Positions 17,392 through 25,714 of a stretch of 52,565 nt of DNA are shown one piece after another. This DNA comes from Guyparkeria sp016278265 (lineage in GTDB: Bacteria; Pseudomonadota; Gammaproteobacteria; Halothiobacillales; Halothiobacillaceae), in assembly GCF_044582145.1 (NCBI RefSeq), contig NZ_JBDODO010000012.1, one strand, 5' to 3'. The notes under the pieces are model-generated. The model was given only the letters and a program-made list of their open reading frames with translations. It made no database searches and was not told the origin of the DNA. Made by a program: the position numbers and the translations under genes. Position 1 is the stretch's first letter. Each line of letters opens with the position of its first letter.

Positions 17392-18035
17392 CAGCGGGCC
17401 TCCTTGTCCGATTGGCCGGCCGAGCCGGTGTCGTCATCCTCGAGGAGCTTGCCCTCCTCTTCCGCATACAGGTCGGCGTCCTCGTAGGACTCCTTCTCCA
17501 GGAAGGAGCGATACAACTCCGGGGAGACGAGGTTGCGCAGGGTGGCCAGCGTGTACTGAAGCCCGGCCATGAACAGCCCGACCGGCACCAGCACGTACAG
17601 GGTCCAAAGCGGGATGCCCAGCGACGGGGTGGCCTGACCGATGGAGCGCACCTGCACCTCGTAGAGGACGGCGTAGTAGGCGAGATAGAACATCACCACC
17701 GCCGAACCGGTGGTGATCAGGATATTCAGGCCCTTGCGCCAGCGTCCCTTGAGCTGGTCGTAGATGGCCGACATGCGGATATTGCGCCCGTGTCGGGCAG
17801 CCTTGGCCACGCCGACAAAGGTAATCATCACCAGCAGCGCCTGGTTGATCTCGCCGGCGAACGGCAACCCCTGCTTGAGTAGGTTGTCGCCGAGCACGTT
17901 GGCGATATTGAGAGCGGCCATCAGCAGGATGGCGCCGGAGAGGACGATGTTCTCGATCCAGCCGATCAGCCAGTCCAGGCGGATCAGCATCCGTCCCGGC
18001 AATGACCGGGACAGCTTTCCTTGCGCTTGCGGCAT
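17391..18035 (-). CDS. dctQ: TRAP transporter small permease, DctQ family
   Basis: 214 aa from the ATG at 18035, with GGGAGAA 5 nt upstream. Four transmembrane segments (about 28-45, 65-82, 105-125, 148-168) bracket the DctQ motif KAARHGRNIRMSAIYDQL. The C-terminus has an unusual acidic cytoplasmic tail (YEDADLYAEEEGKLLEDDD) beyond the usual 160-180 aa length. It is coupled to dctM and divergent from dctP. Confidence 0.9.
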   Translation of the reverse strand: MPQAQGKLSRSLPGRMLIRLDWLIGWIENIVLSGAILLMAALNIANVLGDNLLKQGLPFAGEINQALLVMITFVGVAKAARHGRNIRMSAIYDQLKGRWRKGLNILITTGSAVVMFYLAYYAVLYEVQVRSIGQATPSLGIPLWTLYVLVPVGLFMAGLQYTLATLRNLVSPELYRSFLEKESYEDADLYAEEEGKLLEDDDTGSAGQSDKEAR

Positions 18036-18309
18036 TGTTTTCTCCCGGCCGGACCAACCCTGCGCGGCGGATCCGGCTGACGTTCTTGTTGTCTCCGTTC
18101 CGACGCTCGACGGACCCAAGGCCGTGCGGTCCGCCAGCCGCCGCGAACAGTTCGCGTCGCTCAGAATGACCCCAGGATTGTAGTCGGGCCCCGTTCCGGC
18201 TGTCCAACGAACTCGCCGGTTCGGCATGCTAAGGTCAAGGGGATTCGGCGCCCGGCCCCACCTCGGGACGGGCGCGGCATGAACAATAAGCAAGAACAGG
18301 GAGAGACAG

Positions 18310-19374
18310 ATGGAAAACACACGATTCCTTCACAAGGGCACGCTCTGGATGGGTGCGCTGGCGATCGCCGCCGGCATGACGCTTTCGGGTTGTGGCCAAT
18401 CCGATGACGGCGCCAAGAACGCCGAGGGCGAGCAGGTCTGGCGCTTCGCGCTGGAAGAGACCGAGGGCGGCGTGCAGTGGAAATACGCCGAGAAGTTCAA
18501 GGAGGAGATCGAGGCCGCGCACGACAACGTCGAGGTGAAGATCTACCCCTACGGCACGCTGGGCAGCTCGCAGGACATCACCCAGCAGATCCAGAACAAC
18601 ACCATGCAGTTCGCCTTCGCCTCCGCGGGTCACGTCGGCTCGACCATCCCCGAGGCGCAGGTGTTCACCCTGCACTTCCTGTTCTCGCAGGACGACGCGG
18701 TCAACAAGGAAATCTTCGCCTCCAACCCGGTCGTCCATGAGGAACTGGGTGCCGCCTACAGCGAAAAAGGCCTCGAGCTGCTGTCGATCGTTCCCGAGGG
18801 CTGGATGGTATGGAGTGCCAACAAGGCAATCGAAACGCCGGAAGACTTCGAGGGCGTCAAGATCCGGGTCAAGCCGTCCGACCTGCTGCTGGCCACCTAC
18901 GAGGGCTATGGCGCGAATCCGAAGCCGATGGCCTACTCCGAGATCTACGGCGGCCTGCAGCGTGGCCAGATCGACGCGCAGACCCAGCCGATGTTCGCTA
19001 TCCGCGACATGAGCTTCTACGAGGTGCAGGACTACTTGATCGAGGCACGCAACGCCCAGTTCGTGTCCACCGTGATCACGAGCCCGGGCTTTCTCGAGGG
19101 CCTGCCGGAAGACATGCAGGCGAGCGTCAAGGAGACCGTCAAGGAGCTCAATCCCTTCATCTGGGACGTGCAGAAGACGCTCAACCGCGATGCGGCCGAG
19201 GAGATCAAGTCCAAGAGCGACATCGAGTTCATCGAGCTGACGCCTGAACAGGTCGAGACCTTCCGCGAAAGCGTCGAGCCGGTATTCGACCAGTACATCG
19301 AGATCGCCGGTCCGCGCGGCGAGAAGATCCTCAACGCCATCCAGGACGCCGTCGCCGAGGGGAACGACGAGTAA
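18310..19374 (+). CDS. dctP: TRAP transporter substrate-binding protein, DctP family lipoprotein
   Basis: 354 aa. The signal sequence ends with TLSGCGQSD, a lipobox, so this binding protein is probably membrane-anchored rather than free in the periplasm. Mature-domain features are YPYGTLGSSQDITQQIQNN, the conserved Arg in FEGVKIRV (which binds substrate carboxylate in characterised DctP proteins), and GGLQRGQIDAQ. It is divergent from dctQM with a 274-nt shared promoter region, and is followed by a strong terminator at 19413. It should capture an organic acid for DctQM. Confidence 0.92.
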   Translation: MENTRFLHKGTLWMGALAIAAGMTLSGCGQSDDGAKNAEGEQVWRFALEETEGGVQWKYAEKFKEEIEAAHDNVEVKIYPYGTLGSSQDITQQIQNNTMQFAFASAGHVGSTIPEAQVFTLHFLFSQDDAVNKEIFASNPVVHEELGAAYSEKGLELLSIVPEGWMVWSANKAIETPEDFEGVKIRVKPSDLLLATYEGYGANPKPMAYSEIYGGLQRGQIDAQTQPMFAIRDMSFYEVQDYLIEARNAQFVSTVITSPGFLEGLPEDMQASVKETVKELNPFIWDVQKTLNRDAAEEIKSKSDIEFIELTPEQVETFRESVEPVFDQYIEIAGPRGEKILNAIQDAVAEGNDE

Positions 19375-19412
19375 CGACTCACCAATCCCGGAGCCGATCG
19401 GTTCAAGACCAG

Positions 19413-19438
19413 AAGGCGCGCCCCCGGCGCGCCTTTTT
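19413..19438 (+). terminator. Rho-independent terminator of dctP
   Basis: AAGGCGCGC, 5-nt loop, GCGCGCCTT followed by TTT. A 9-bp perfect stem 39 nt after the dctP stop. Confidence 0.88.
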
Positions 19439-19563
19439 CGTGCCCGGCACCGCAAGATTGAGCACAACCCGCTGACAAACCCGGACTTTTCCGGCTAGGA
19501 TTGAAACGACAACCCCACTTGCAAGGGGTGGTTTCTCGCATGCTCACGGAGAGGGCCGGATCA

Positions 19564-20712
19564 ATGGCGACAGATGGGCCGGACGACACTCGCTGGCTGG
19601 CAATCAATGCCGGCTCGTCCTCGCTCAAGCTGGCGATCCTCGATGCCGCCGGCAACCGAAGGCACGCGGTCACGGCCGAAGAGCTCGGCGACGGCAGCCG
19701 TCCCCTCGGTGAGGCGCATGCACGCGCACTTGACGAGTTGCTCTCCGCCGTGCCGCCGGGCGAGGCCGGGCCGTTCCAAGGCATCGCCCACCGCGTCGTG
19801 CATGGCGGCGAGCGCTTCGACGCCCCCACGCGAATCGACCAGGCAGTGATCGACGCGCTGCACGAGATCGAACCTCTCGCGCCGCTGCACAACCCCCTCG
19901 CGGCGGCCTGCATCGAGGCCGCTCGCGAGCGCTTCCCGGACACGCCCCATTACGCCCTGTTCGACACCGCCTTCCACCGCGATCTGCCGCCGGAATCACG
20001 CGACTACGCCCTGCCCGCCTGGTGCCGCGATCGGCTTGGCATCCGCCGCTATGGGTTTCACGGCCTCTCGGCCGCCAATGCATTGCGCCGGGTCGCCGAG
20101 GCCACCGGCCACCCGCCGGCCCGACTCAACCTGATCGTGCTGCACCTGGGCAACGGCGCGAGCGTCACGGCCATTCGCGGCGGGCAGAGCGTCGCCACCT
20201 CGATGGGCATGACCCCGCTGGAGGGCCTGGTCATGGGCACCCGGGCCGGCGATATCGATCCGGCGATCCCCGGGGTGCTCGAACGGCGCGGCGGGCTGAC
20301 CAGCGACGAGGTCGACCACCTGCTCAACCACGAATCCGGCCTGCTCGGACTGTGCGGGACCCGCGACATGCGCGAGATCCATGACGCGATCGACCGGGAC
20401 AGCGAACAGGCGAGCACCGCGCTGGCCATGTACATCCATCGCATTCGCCATTACCTGGGCGGCTACCTGGTCAATCTGGGTCGGCTGGACGCCCTGGTAT
20501 TCACCGGCGGCATCGGCGAACACGACGTCGTCGTGCGCGAATCGGTCTGCGAAGGGCTGGGCGTGATGGGACTCTCCCTGGACCCGGTCGCCAATCGCCG
20601 TGACGAATCGGGGGTGCGCGCGCTGCACCAGCCGCATAGCCCCGCGGGCATCTGGGTGGTGCCCGCCGACGAGGAGTGGGAAATGATCCGGCAAATACAG
20701 GACCTGCACTAA
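19564..20712 (+). CDS. ackA: Acetate kinase
   Basis: 382 aa from the ATG at 19564. GAGAGG lies about 9 nt upstream; an ATG at 19540 and a TTG at 19501 are less likely. It interconverts acetyl phosphate plus ADP with acetate plus ATP. Motifs are NAGSSSLK, HRVVHGGE, FDTAFH, RYGFHGLSA, LHLGNGASVTAI and FTGGIGEHD, all typical of the family. It stands directly before the phosphoketolase gene, which makes acetyl phosphate, so the pair forms the end of a phosphoketolase pathway yielding ATP. Phosphotransacetylase is not in the window. Confidence 0.95.
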   Translation: MATDGPDDTRWLAINAGSSSLKLAILDAAGNRRHAVTAEELGDGSRPLGEAHARALDELLSAVPPGEAGPFQGIAHRVVHGGERFDAPTRIDQAVIDALHEIEPLAPLHNPLAAACIEAARERFPDTPHYALFDTAFHRDLPPESRDYALPAWCRDRLGIRRYGFHGLSAANALRRVAEATGHPPARLNLIVLHLGNGASVTAIRGGQSVATSMGMTPLEGLVMGTRAGDIDPAIPGVLERRGGLTSDEVDHLLNHESGLLGLCGTRDMREIHDAIDRDSEQASTALAMYIHRIRHYLGGYLVNLGRLDALVFTGGIGEHDVVVRESVCEGLGVMGLSLDPVANRRDESGVRALHQPHSPAGIWVVPADEEWEMIRQIQDLH

Positions 20713-20794
20713 CACCCGTTCGACACATCCCGCTGCTCTGATGTGGGGTGAGCACATCCAACGCAAACGACCCCGGCTTTGGGAGAACATGGCC

Positions 20795-23155
20795 ATGCAG
20801 CAAGGCGACATCAAGGCGATCGACGGTTTCTGGCGCGCGGCCAACTACCTCTCCGTGGGGCAGATCTACCTGCTCGACAACCCGCTGCTGCGCGAGCCGC
20901 TGGCACCAGAGCACATCAAGCCACGCCTGCTGGGCCACTGGGGTACCACCCCGGGGCTCAACTTCATCTACGCGCACATGAATCACCAGATCGCGGCGCG
21001 CGACCTCGACGCGATCTACCTGGCCGGCCCCGGCCACGGGGGGCCGGGACTGGTGGCCAGCGCCTGGCTCGACGGCACCTACTCGGAGGTCTACCCCGAG
21101 ATCAGCCGCGACGAGCCGGGCATGCAGCGCCTGTTCCGGCAGTTCTCCTTCCCCGGCGGCATTCCCTCGCACGTCGCGCCCGAGACACCCGGTTCGATCC
21201 ACGAGGGCGGCGAGCTGGGCTACGTGCTCTCGCATGCCTTCGGCGCGGCCTTCGACAACCCGGATCTGGTCGTCTGCGCGGTGGTGGGTGACGGCGAGGC
21301 CGAGACCGGCCCGCTGGCCACCTCCTGGCACTCGAACAAGTTCCTCGACCCGGTGCATGACGGCGCCGTGCTGCCGATCCTGCATCTCAACGGCTACAAG
21401 ATCGCCAACCCCACCGTACTCGCCCGTATTCCCGAGGAGGAACTCGAGGGGCTGCTGCGCGGCTACGGCTACCAACCGTATTTCGTCACCGGCGAGGACC
21501 CCGAGCTGATGCACCCGGCAATGCTCGAAACACTCGGACAGGCGCTCGACGAGATTCACGCCATCCAGCAGCGGGCGCGTCAAGACGGAGACACGACCCG
21601 CCCGCGCTGGCCAATGATCGTGCTGCGCAGCCCCAAGGGCTGGACCGGCCCCGAGGAAGTCGACGGCAAGCCGGTCGAGGGCACCTGGCGCGCCCACCAG
21701 GTGCCGGTCGCCGACGTCCGCGGCGACCCGCAACACCGCCAGCTCCTCGAGAACTGGATGAAAAGCTACCGCCCCGACGAGCTGTTCGACGAGCACGGGC
21801 AGCCGTTCGACTGGCTTACCGACCGCACACCGCAGGGTCCCCGGCGCATGTCCGCCAATCCGCACGCCAACGGCGGACTTCTGTGTCACCCCCTCGACCT
21901 GCCCGACTTCCGCGACTACGCGATCCCGGTCGAGGCGCCTGGACATAGCCGCGCCGAATCGACCCGGGCCATGGGACGCCTCCTGCGCGACGTGATGGAA
22001 CGTAGCCACGAGTCGCGCAACTTCCGCCTGTTCGGCCCGGACGAAACGTCATCCAACCGGCTCGATGACGTCTTTTCCGTTACCGACCGGGCCTGGAACG
22101 CCGAGACCCTGCCCACCGACGAGCACCTCGCCCACGGCGGGCGCGTGATGGAAATCCTCTCGGAGCACACCTGCCAGGGCTGGCTCGAGGGCTACCTGCT
22201 GACCGGCCGCCACGGCCTGTTCGCCTGCTACGAGGCCTTCATCCACATCATCGACTCGATGTTCAACCAGCACGCCAAGTGGCTGGATACCAGCCGGGAT
22301 ATCCCGTGGCGTGCGCCGGTACCGTCACTCAATTATCTCTTGACCAGCCACGTCTGGCGCCAGGACCACAACGGCTTTTCGCACCAGGACCCCGGTTTCA
22401 TCGACCTCGTTGTCAACAAGAAGGCGAGCGTGGTCCGCGTCTACTTCCCACCGGATGCAAACTGCCTGCTCTCGGTGACCGACCATTGCCTCAGGAGCCG
22501 CGACTACGTCAACGTGATCGTCGCCGGCAAACAGCCCGAACCCCAGTATCTCGACATGGATGCGGCGATAAAGCACTGCACGGCCGGGGTGTCCATCTGG
22601 GAATGGGCCAGCAGCGACGACGGCCTGGAGCCCGACGTGGTGATGGCCTGCGCCGGCGACGTGCCCACCGAGGAAATCCTCGCCGCTACCGACCTGTTGC
22701 GCCGCCACCTGCCCGAACTGCGCGTGCGGCTGGTCAACGTGGTCGACCTGATGAAACTCCAGCCCGAGAGTGAGCACCCGCACGGCCTGTCGGATAGCGC
22801 CTTCGACTCGATATTCACCCTCGACCGGCCGGTCGTGTTCGCCTATCACGGCTACCCGTGGCTGATTCACCGCCTGACCTACCGACGCACCAACCACCAC
22901 AACCTGCACGTGCGCGGCTACAAGGAAGAAGGCACGACCACGACCCCGTTCGACATGGCCGTGAAGAACGAGATCGACCGCTTCCACCTGGTCATCGACG
23001 TGATCGAGCGCGTGCCCGGCCTGAAAGTGCGCGGTGCCCACCTGCGCCAGCAGATGGAACAGCGGCTGATCGACCATGAGCAATACATCCGCGAACACGG
23101 CGAGGACATGCCGGAAATCCGCGATTGGCGCTGGCCCGCCGCCACCGGGCGGTAA
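20795..23155 (+). CDS. xfp: Phosphoketolase (xylulose-5-phosphate/fructose-6-phosphate)
   Basis: 786 aa from the ATG at 20795, with GGGAG 9 nt upstream; the ATG at 20789 is too close to it. A thiamine-diphosphate enzyme that cleaves sugar phosphates to acetyl phosphate plus an aldose phosphate. Visible motifs are RAANYLSVGQIYL, LAGPGHGGPGLV, GDGEAETGPLATSWHSNKF (the ThDP/Mg site) and LNGYKIANPT, plus a late HGYPWLIHRLTYRR. Length is normal for the family (about 790). It lies 82 nt after ackA on the same strand and is probably cotranscribed. Whether it prefers Xu5P or F6P cannot be told. Confidence 0.95.
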   Translation: MQQGDIKAIDGFWRAANYLSVGQIYLLDNPLLREPLAPEHIKPRLLGHWGTTPGLNFIYAHMNHQIAARDLDAIYLAGPGHGGPGLVASAWLDGTYSEVYPEISRDEPGMQRLFRQFSFPGGIPSHVAPETPGSIHEGGELGYVLSHAFGAAFDNPDLVVCAVVGDGEAETGPLATSWHSNKFLDPVHDGAVLPILHLNGYKIANPTVLARIPEEELEGLLRGYGYQPYFVTGEDPELMHPAMLETLGQALDEIHAIQQRARQDGDTTRPRWPMIVLRSPKGWTGPEEVDGKPVEGTWRAHQVPVADVRGDPQHRQLLENWMKSYRPDELFDEHGQPFDWLTDRTPQGPRRMSANPHANGGLLCHPLDLPDFRDYAIPVEAPGHSRAESTRAMGRLLRDVMERSHESRNFRLFGPDETSSNRLDDVFSVTDRAWNAETLPTDEHLAHGGRVMEILSEHTCQGWLEGYLLTGRHGLFACYEAFIHIIDSMFNQHAKWLDTSRDIPWRAPVPSLNYLLTSHVWRQDHNGFSHQDPGFIDLVVNKKASVVRVYFPPDANCLLSVTDHCLRSRDYVNVIVAGKQPEPQYLDMDAAIKHCTAGVSIWEWASSDDGLEPDVVMACAGDVPTEEILAATDLLRRHLPELRVRLVNVVDLMKLQPESEHPHGLSDSAFDSIFTLDRPVVFAYHGYPWLIHRLTYRRTNHHNLHVRGYKEEGTTTTPFDMAVKNEIDRFHLVIDVIERVPGLKVRGAHLRQQMEQRLIDHEQYIREHGEDMPEIRDWRWPAATGR

Positions 23156-23211
23156 CCCCACCTGGTCAGCACCAACACGGCGAGACACGTCGATGTTTCC
23201 CCGACTAGTTA

Positions 23212-23220
23212 TGCTATAAC
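23212..23220 (+). promoter_or_regulatory. Candidate extended -10 promoter upstream of pgaA
   Basis: TGCTATAAC fits the TGnTATAAT extended -10 form. It is 35 nt upstream of the pgaA ATG, and no good -35 hexamer is seen. The motif is short and the call tentative. Confidence 0.4.
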
Positions 23221-23254
23221 CCATGAACAAAGGGGATATCAGGCAGGGAAACGC

Positions 23255-25714
23255 ATGAGAACGGGCAACAGACAGATCGTCCGAATTCGACCCACCAGCG
23301 GGCTGATCCTGGTCTCCCTGTTGCTGGTTTCCCCGCCCGACTTCCTCCTGGCTGCCGAGCCGGCCGATTCCAGCCGCATCGCGGCCGTGGAACTGGCCCG
23401 CGAGGGGCAGATCGGAAGCGCTATCGCGCGCCTGGAAGAACTTGACGCGGCCCATCCGGGCGACCCCCGCATCCTCGCCGACCTGATCATCCTCTACCGC
23501 CGTGCGGGCGATAACGTCGCCATCCTCGAACGCACCGCCGACCTCTCTCCCACCGAGGTGCCGCAATACGCCCACATCGCCTGGGCCGGCGCCCTGCGAG
23601 ATACCCGCCAATTCGAACAAGCGGCGGCGGTGCTGCGCGATTCCCATCGCCGCCTAGGCACCCCGGGGCGGGTGCGCTACGGCGTGGTCAGCGCCGAGGC
23701 CGGCGACACGGCCACCGCCATCAAGGTCCTCCAAGGCATCGATCCACTACCCGACTCCGCGCGCGAAGTCGCGATGATGGCGTACGGCATGCGCCTGTCC
23801 GCGCGTGCCCGCGACGCACTAGCACTTGCCAATCGCGCCCGCCAGATCAATCCCGCCGCCCCACTGCCCTACGTGGAACAGACCTTGGCCCTCTGGCAAC
23901 TGGGCGCCGCCGAACGGGCCCTGGAGGCCGTCCAGGCCCACCCTGACCGGTTCGAACCCAACGTCCGGCTGCAGATCGAGGCCGACGCCATCGCGGCCGA
24001 CATCCGCCAGGCAATCGACCGCCGAGACCTGTTGCTCGTCGACGCCCGGCCGCAAGCGGCCAACGCGACCATGAACGCCCCGCAGCAGCGGCTCGACAGC
24101 TTCCTCGAACGCGTGCCCGCGGACCACCCGCAACATCGCCGCGCGCTCTACGACCGGGTCTACCTGCTGCGGGAAAGGGAGTGGATGCCCGAGGCCATCG
24201 CAACCTGGAAGACGCTGCCGACCGAGCCGACCCCGCCGCCATTCGTGCGACGAGCTGCCGCGGACGCCTACCTCGCCGAGGAGCAGCCCGAGGCAGCACT
24301 GCCCCTGTACGAATCGCTGCTGCCGGCACAGGGCCCAGCCGACCTGACGTTGCTGCTCGATCTCTACTACACCCTGATCGCGCTGGAAGATTACCAGCGG
24401 GCGGCCGACGTACGGGACCGGGCCCTCCAGGCACCCGCGTGGCTACCCACGGGCGCTGGGCGAGAACCGATACCCAACTGGGAACGGGTCGATGTCGACC
24501 AACTTCTGGTCGACGATGCGGCCTACCGCCAGCAGGACGCCGAAGCCTGGCGGCGCAGCGGCGAACTGGTCAGCACCGCCCCCGCGCATTCGGGTCTGTG
24601 GAGTCAACGCGCCCAGATCGCCCGCTGGCGAGGCTGGCCCGAACGGGCGGAGAAATTCACGGAACGGGCGGAGGCCTGGGCCCCCGAAGCGCTGGAAACC
24701 CGGTTGGGGCGCGCCGCTAATGCCCGTGACCTGGGTCACTGGGACGACTGGAAGACCGAGGTCGACGCGCTGGCCGCCGACTTCCCGCGCGACGTGCGCG
24801 TACGACGGCACCTGGAGGAACTCGACGACCGCGACCGCTTCTCGATCGAGAGCGAGGTCACCGTCGGTCGCAGCCGCGGCGGCGACGCGTTGGTCTCGGG
24901 GAGCAACGACGCCAGCTGGCGCACGCGGCTGAACTCGCCCTGGACCGAGTCCGACTGGCGCGCCTTCGTCGAACACCGTCGCGACTCGGCCACCTACGAC
25001 GAGGTCGATGTACGCCACGACCGGGTGGCCGTGGGCCTCGAATGGGCCGCGGATCGCAAGCGTGGCTGGATCGCCGCCCACCGGGACCGCCTCGGCGACG
25101 CGTCCGCGGGCGTGGCTGCCGGCTGGTCACAGTGGCTGAACGACCACTGGCAGGTCGGTATCGAGGCGGACTCCAACTCCATGGAGACCCCACTGCGCGC
25201 CCGCGAAGCGGACATCGAGGGCTGGTCTGCCAGCGCCTTGGTCGACTGGCGCGCCTCGGAGTCGCTCTCTGCCTATGCCAACACCGGCCTGCTCACGCTC
25301 GACGACGGCAACCGGCGGCTCTCGCTGGGCACCGGGGTGACCCGGCGCGTCTCGGCCGGCCCACACCATGTCACCGACCTGGGCGGCGATCTCTACTACC
25401 AGGGCAACAGCGAGCCCGGCGGTCCCTACTACAACCCGGAGACCTTGGGCAGCGCCTCGGTCCGCGTCGACCACGACTGGATCACCTGGCGGCGCTACGA
25501 CCGCGCCTTCACCCAGCACTTCCGCGCCGCCGCCGGCATGGGCTACCAAGCCGACTTCGGCAGCGACCCGACGCTCGAGCTCTATTACGAGCACCGCTGG
25601 GACATCAATCGCCGCTGGGCCGTGCGCTACGGCATTGGCTGGAACAGCACGGCCTACGACGGACAACAGGAGCGCCGCCTGTTCGGGCTCTTCGGTCTCG
25701 AGGGGATTTTCTGA
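23255..25714 (+). CDS. pgaA: Poly-beta-1,6-N-acetyl-D-glucosamine export porin PgaA
   Basis: 819 aa (E. coli 807). A signal peptide covers about residues 1-35 (ILVSLLLVSPPDFLLAAE). A long helical TPR-type periplasmic region follows (about 40-510), then a C-terminal outer-membrane beta-barrel of about 16 strands (about 520-819) rich in alternating aromatic residues. PgaA exports de-N-acetylated PNAG across the outer membrane. It is first of the pgaABCD operon; its TGA overlaps the pgaB ATG by 1 nt. The order and sizes of the four genes support the call more than any single motif. Confidence 0.9.
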   Translation: MRTGNRQIVRIRPTSGLILVSLLLVSPPDFLLAAEPADSSRIAAVELAREGQIGSAIARLEELDAAHPGDPRILADLIILYRRAGDNVAILERTADLSPTEVPQYAHIAWAGALRDTRQFEQAAAVLRDSHRRLGTPGRVRYGVVSAEAGDTATAIKVLQGIDPLPDSAREVAMMAYGMRLSARARDALALANRARQINPAAPLPYVEQTLALWQLGAAERALEAVQAHPDRFEPNVRLQIEADAIAADIRQAIDRRDLLLVDARPQAANATMNAPQQRLDSFLERVPADHPQHRRALYDRVYLLREREWMPEAIATWKTLPTEPTPPPFVRRAAADAYLAEEQPEAALPLYESLLPAQGPADLTLLLDLYYTLIALEDYQRAADVRDRALQAPAWLPTGAGREPIPNWERVDVDQLLVDDAAYRQQDAEAWRRSGELVSTAPAHSGLWSQRAQIARWRGWPERAEKFTERAEAWAPEALETRLGRAANARDLGHWDDWKTEVDALAADFPRDVRVRRHLEELDDRDRFSIESEVTVGRSRGGDALVSGSNDASWRTRLNSPWTESDWRAFVEHRRDSATYDEVDVRHDRVAVGLEWAADRKRGWIAAHRDRLGDASAGVAAGWSQWLNDHWQVGIEADSNSMETPLRAREADIEGWSASALVDWRASESLSAYANTGLLTLDDGNRRLSLGTGVTRRVSAGPHHVTDLGGDLYYQGNSEPGGPYYNPETLGSASVRVDHDWITWRRYDRAFTQHFRAAAGMGYQADFGSDPTLELYYEHRWDINRRWAVRYGIGWNSTAYDGQQERRLFGLFGLEGIF

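Noticed and set aside
15613..17487. 624-codon plus-strand frame opposite dctM
   Set aside because: Composition is Arg/His/Asp/Gln-rich without motifs. It is the antisense shadow of dctM/dctQ, which have clear family motifs.
20501..22009. 502-codon minus-strand frame opposite ackA/xfp
   Set aside because: Antisense shadow in GC-rich DNA. The plus-strand genes are certain.
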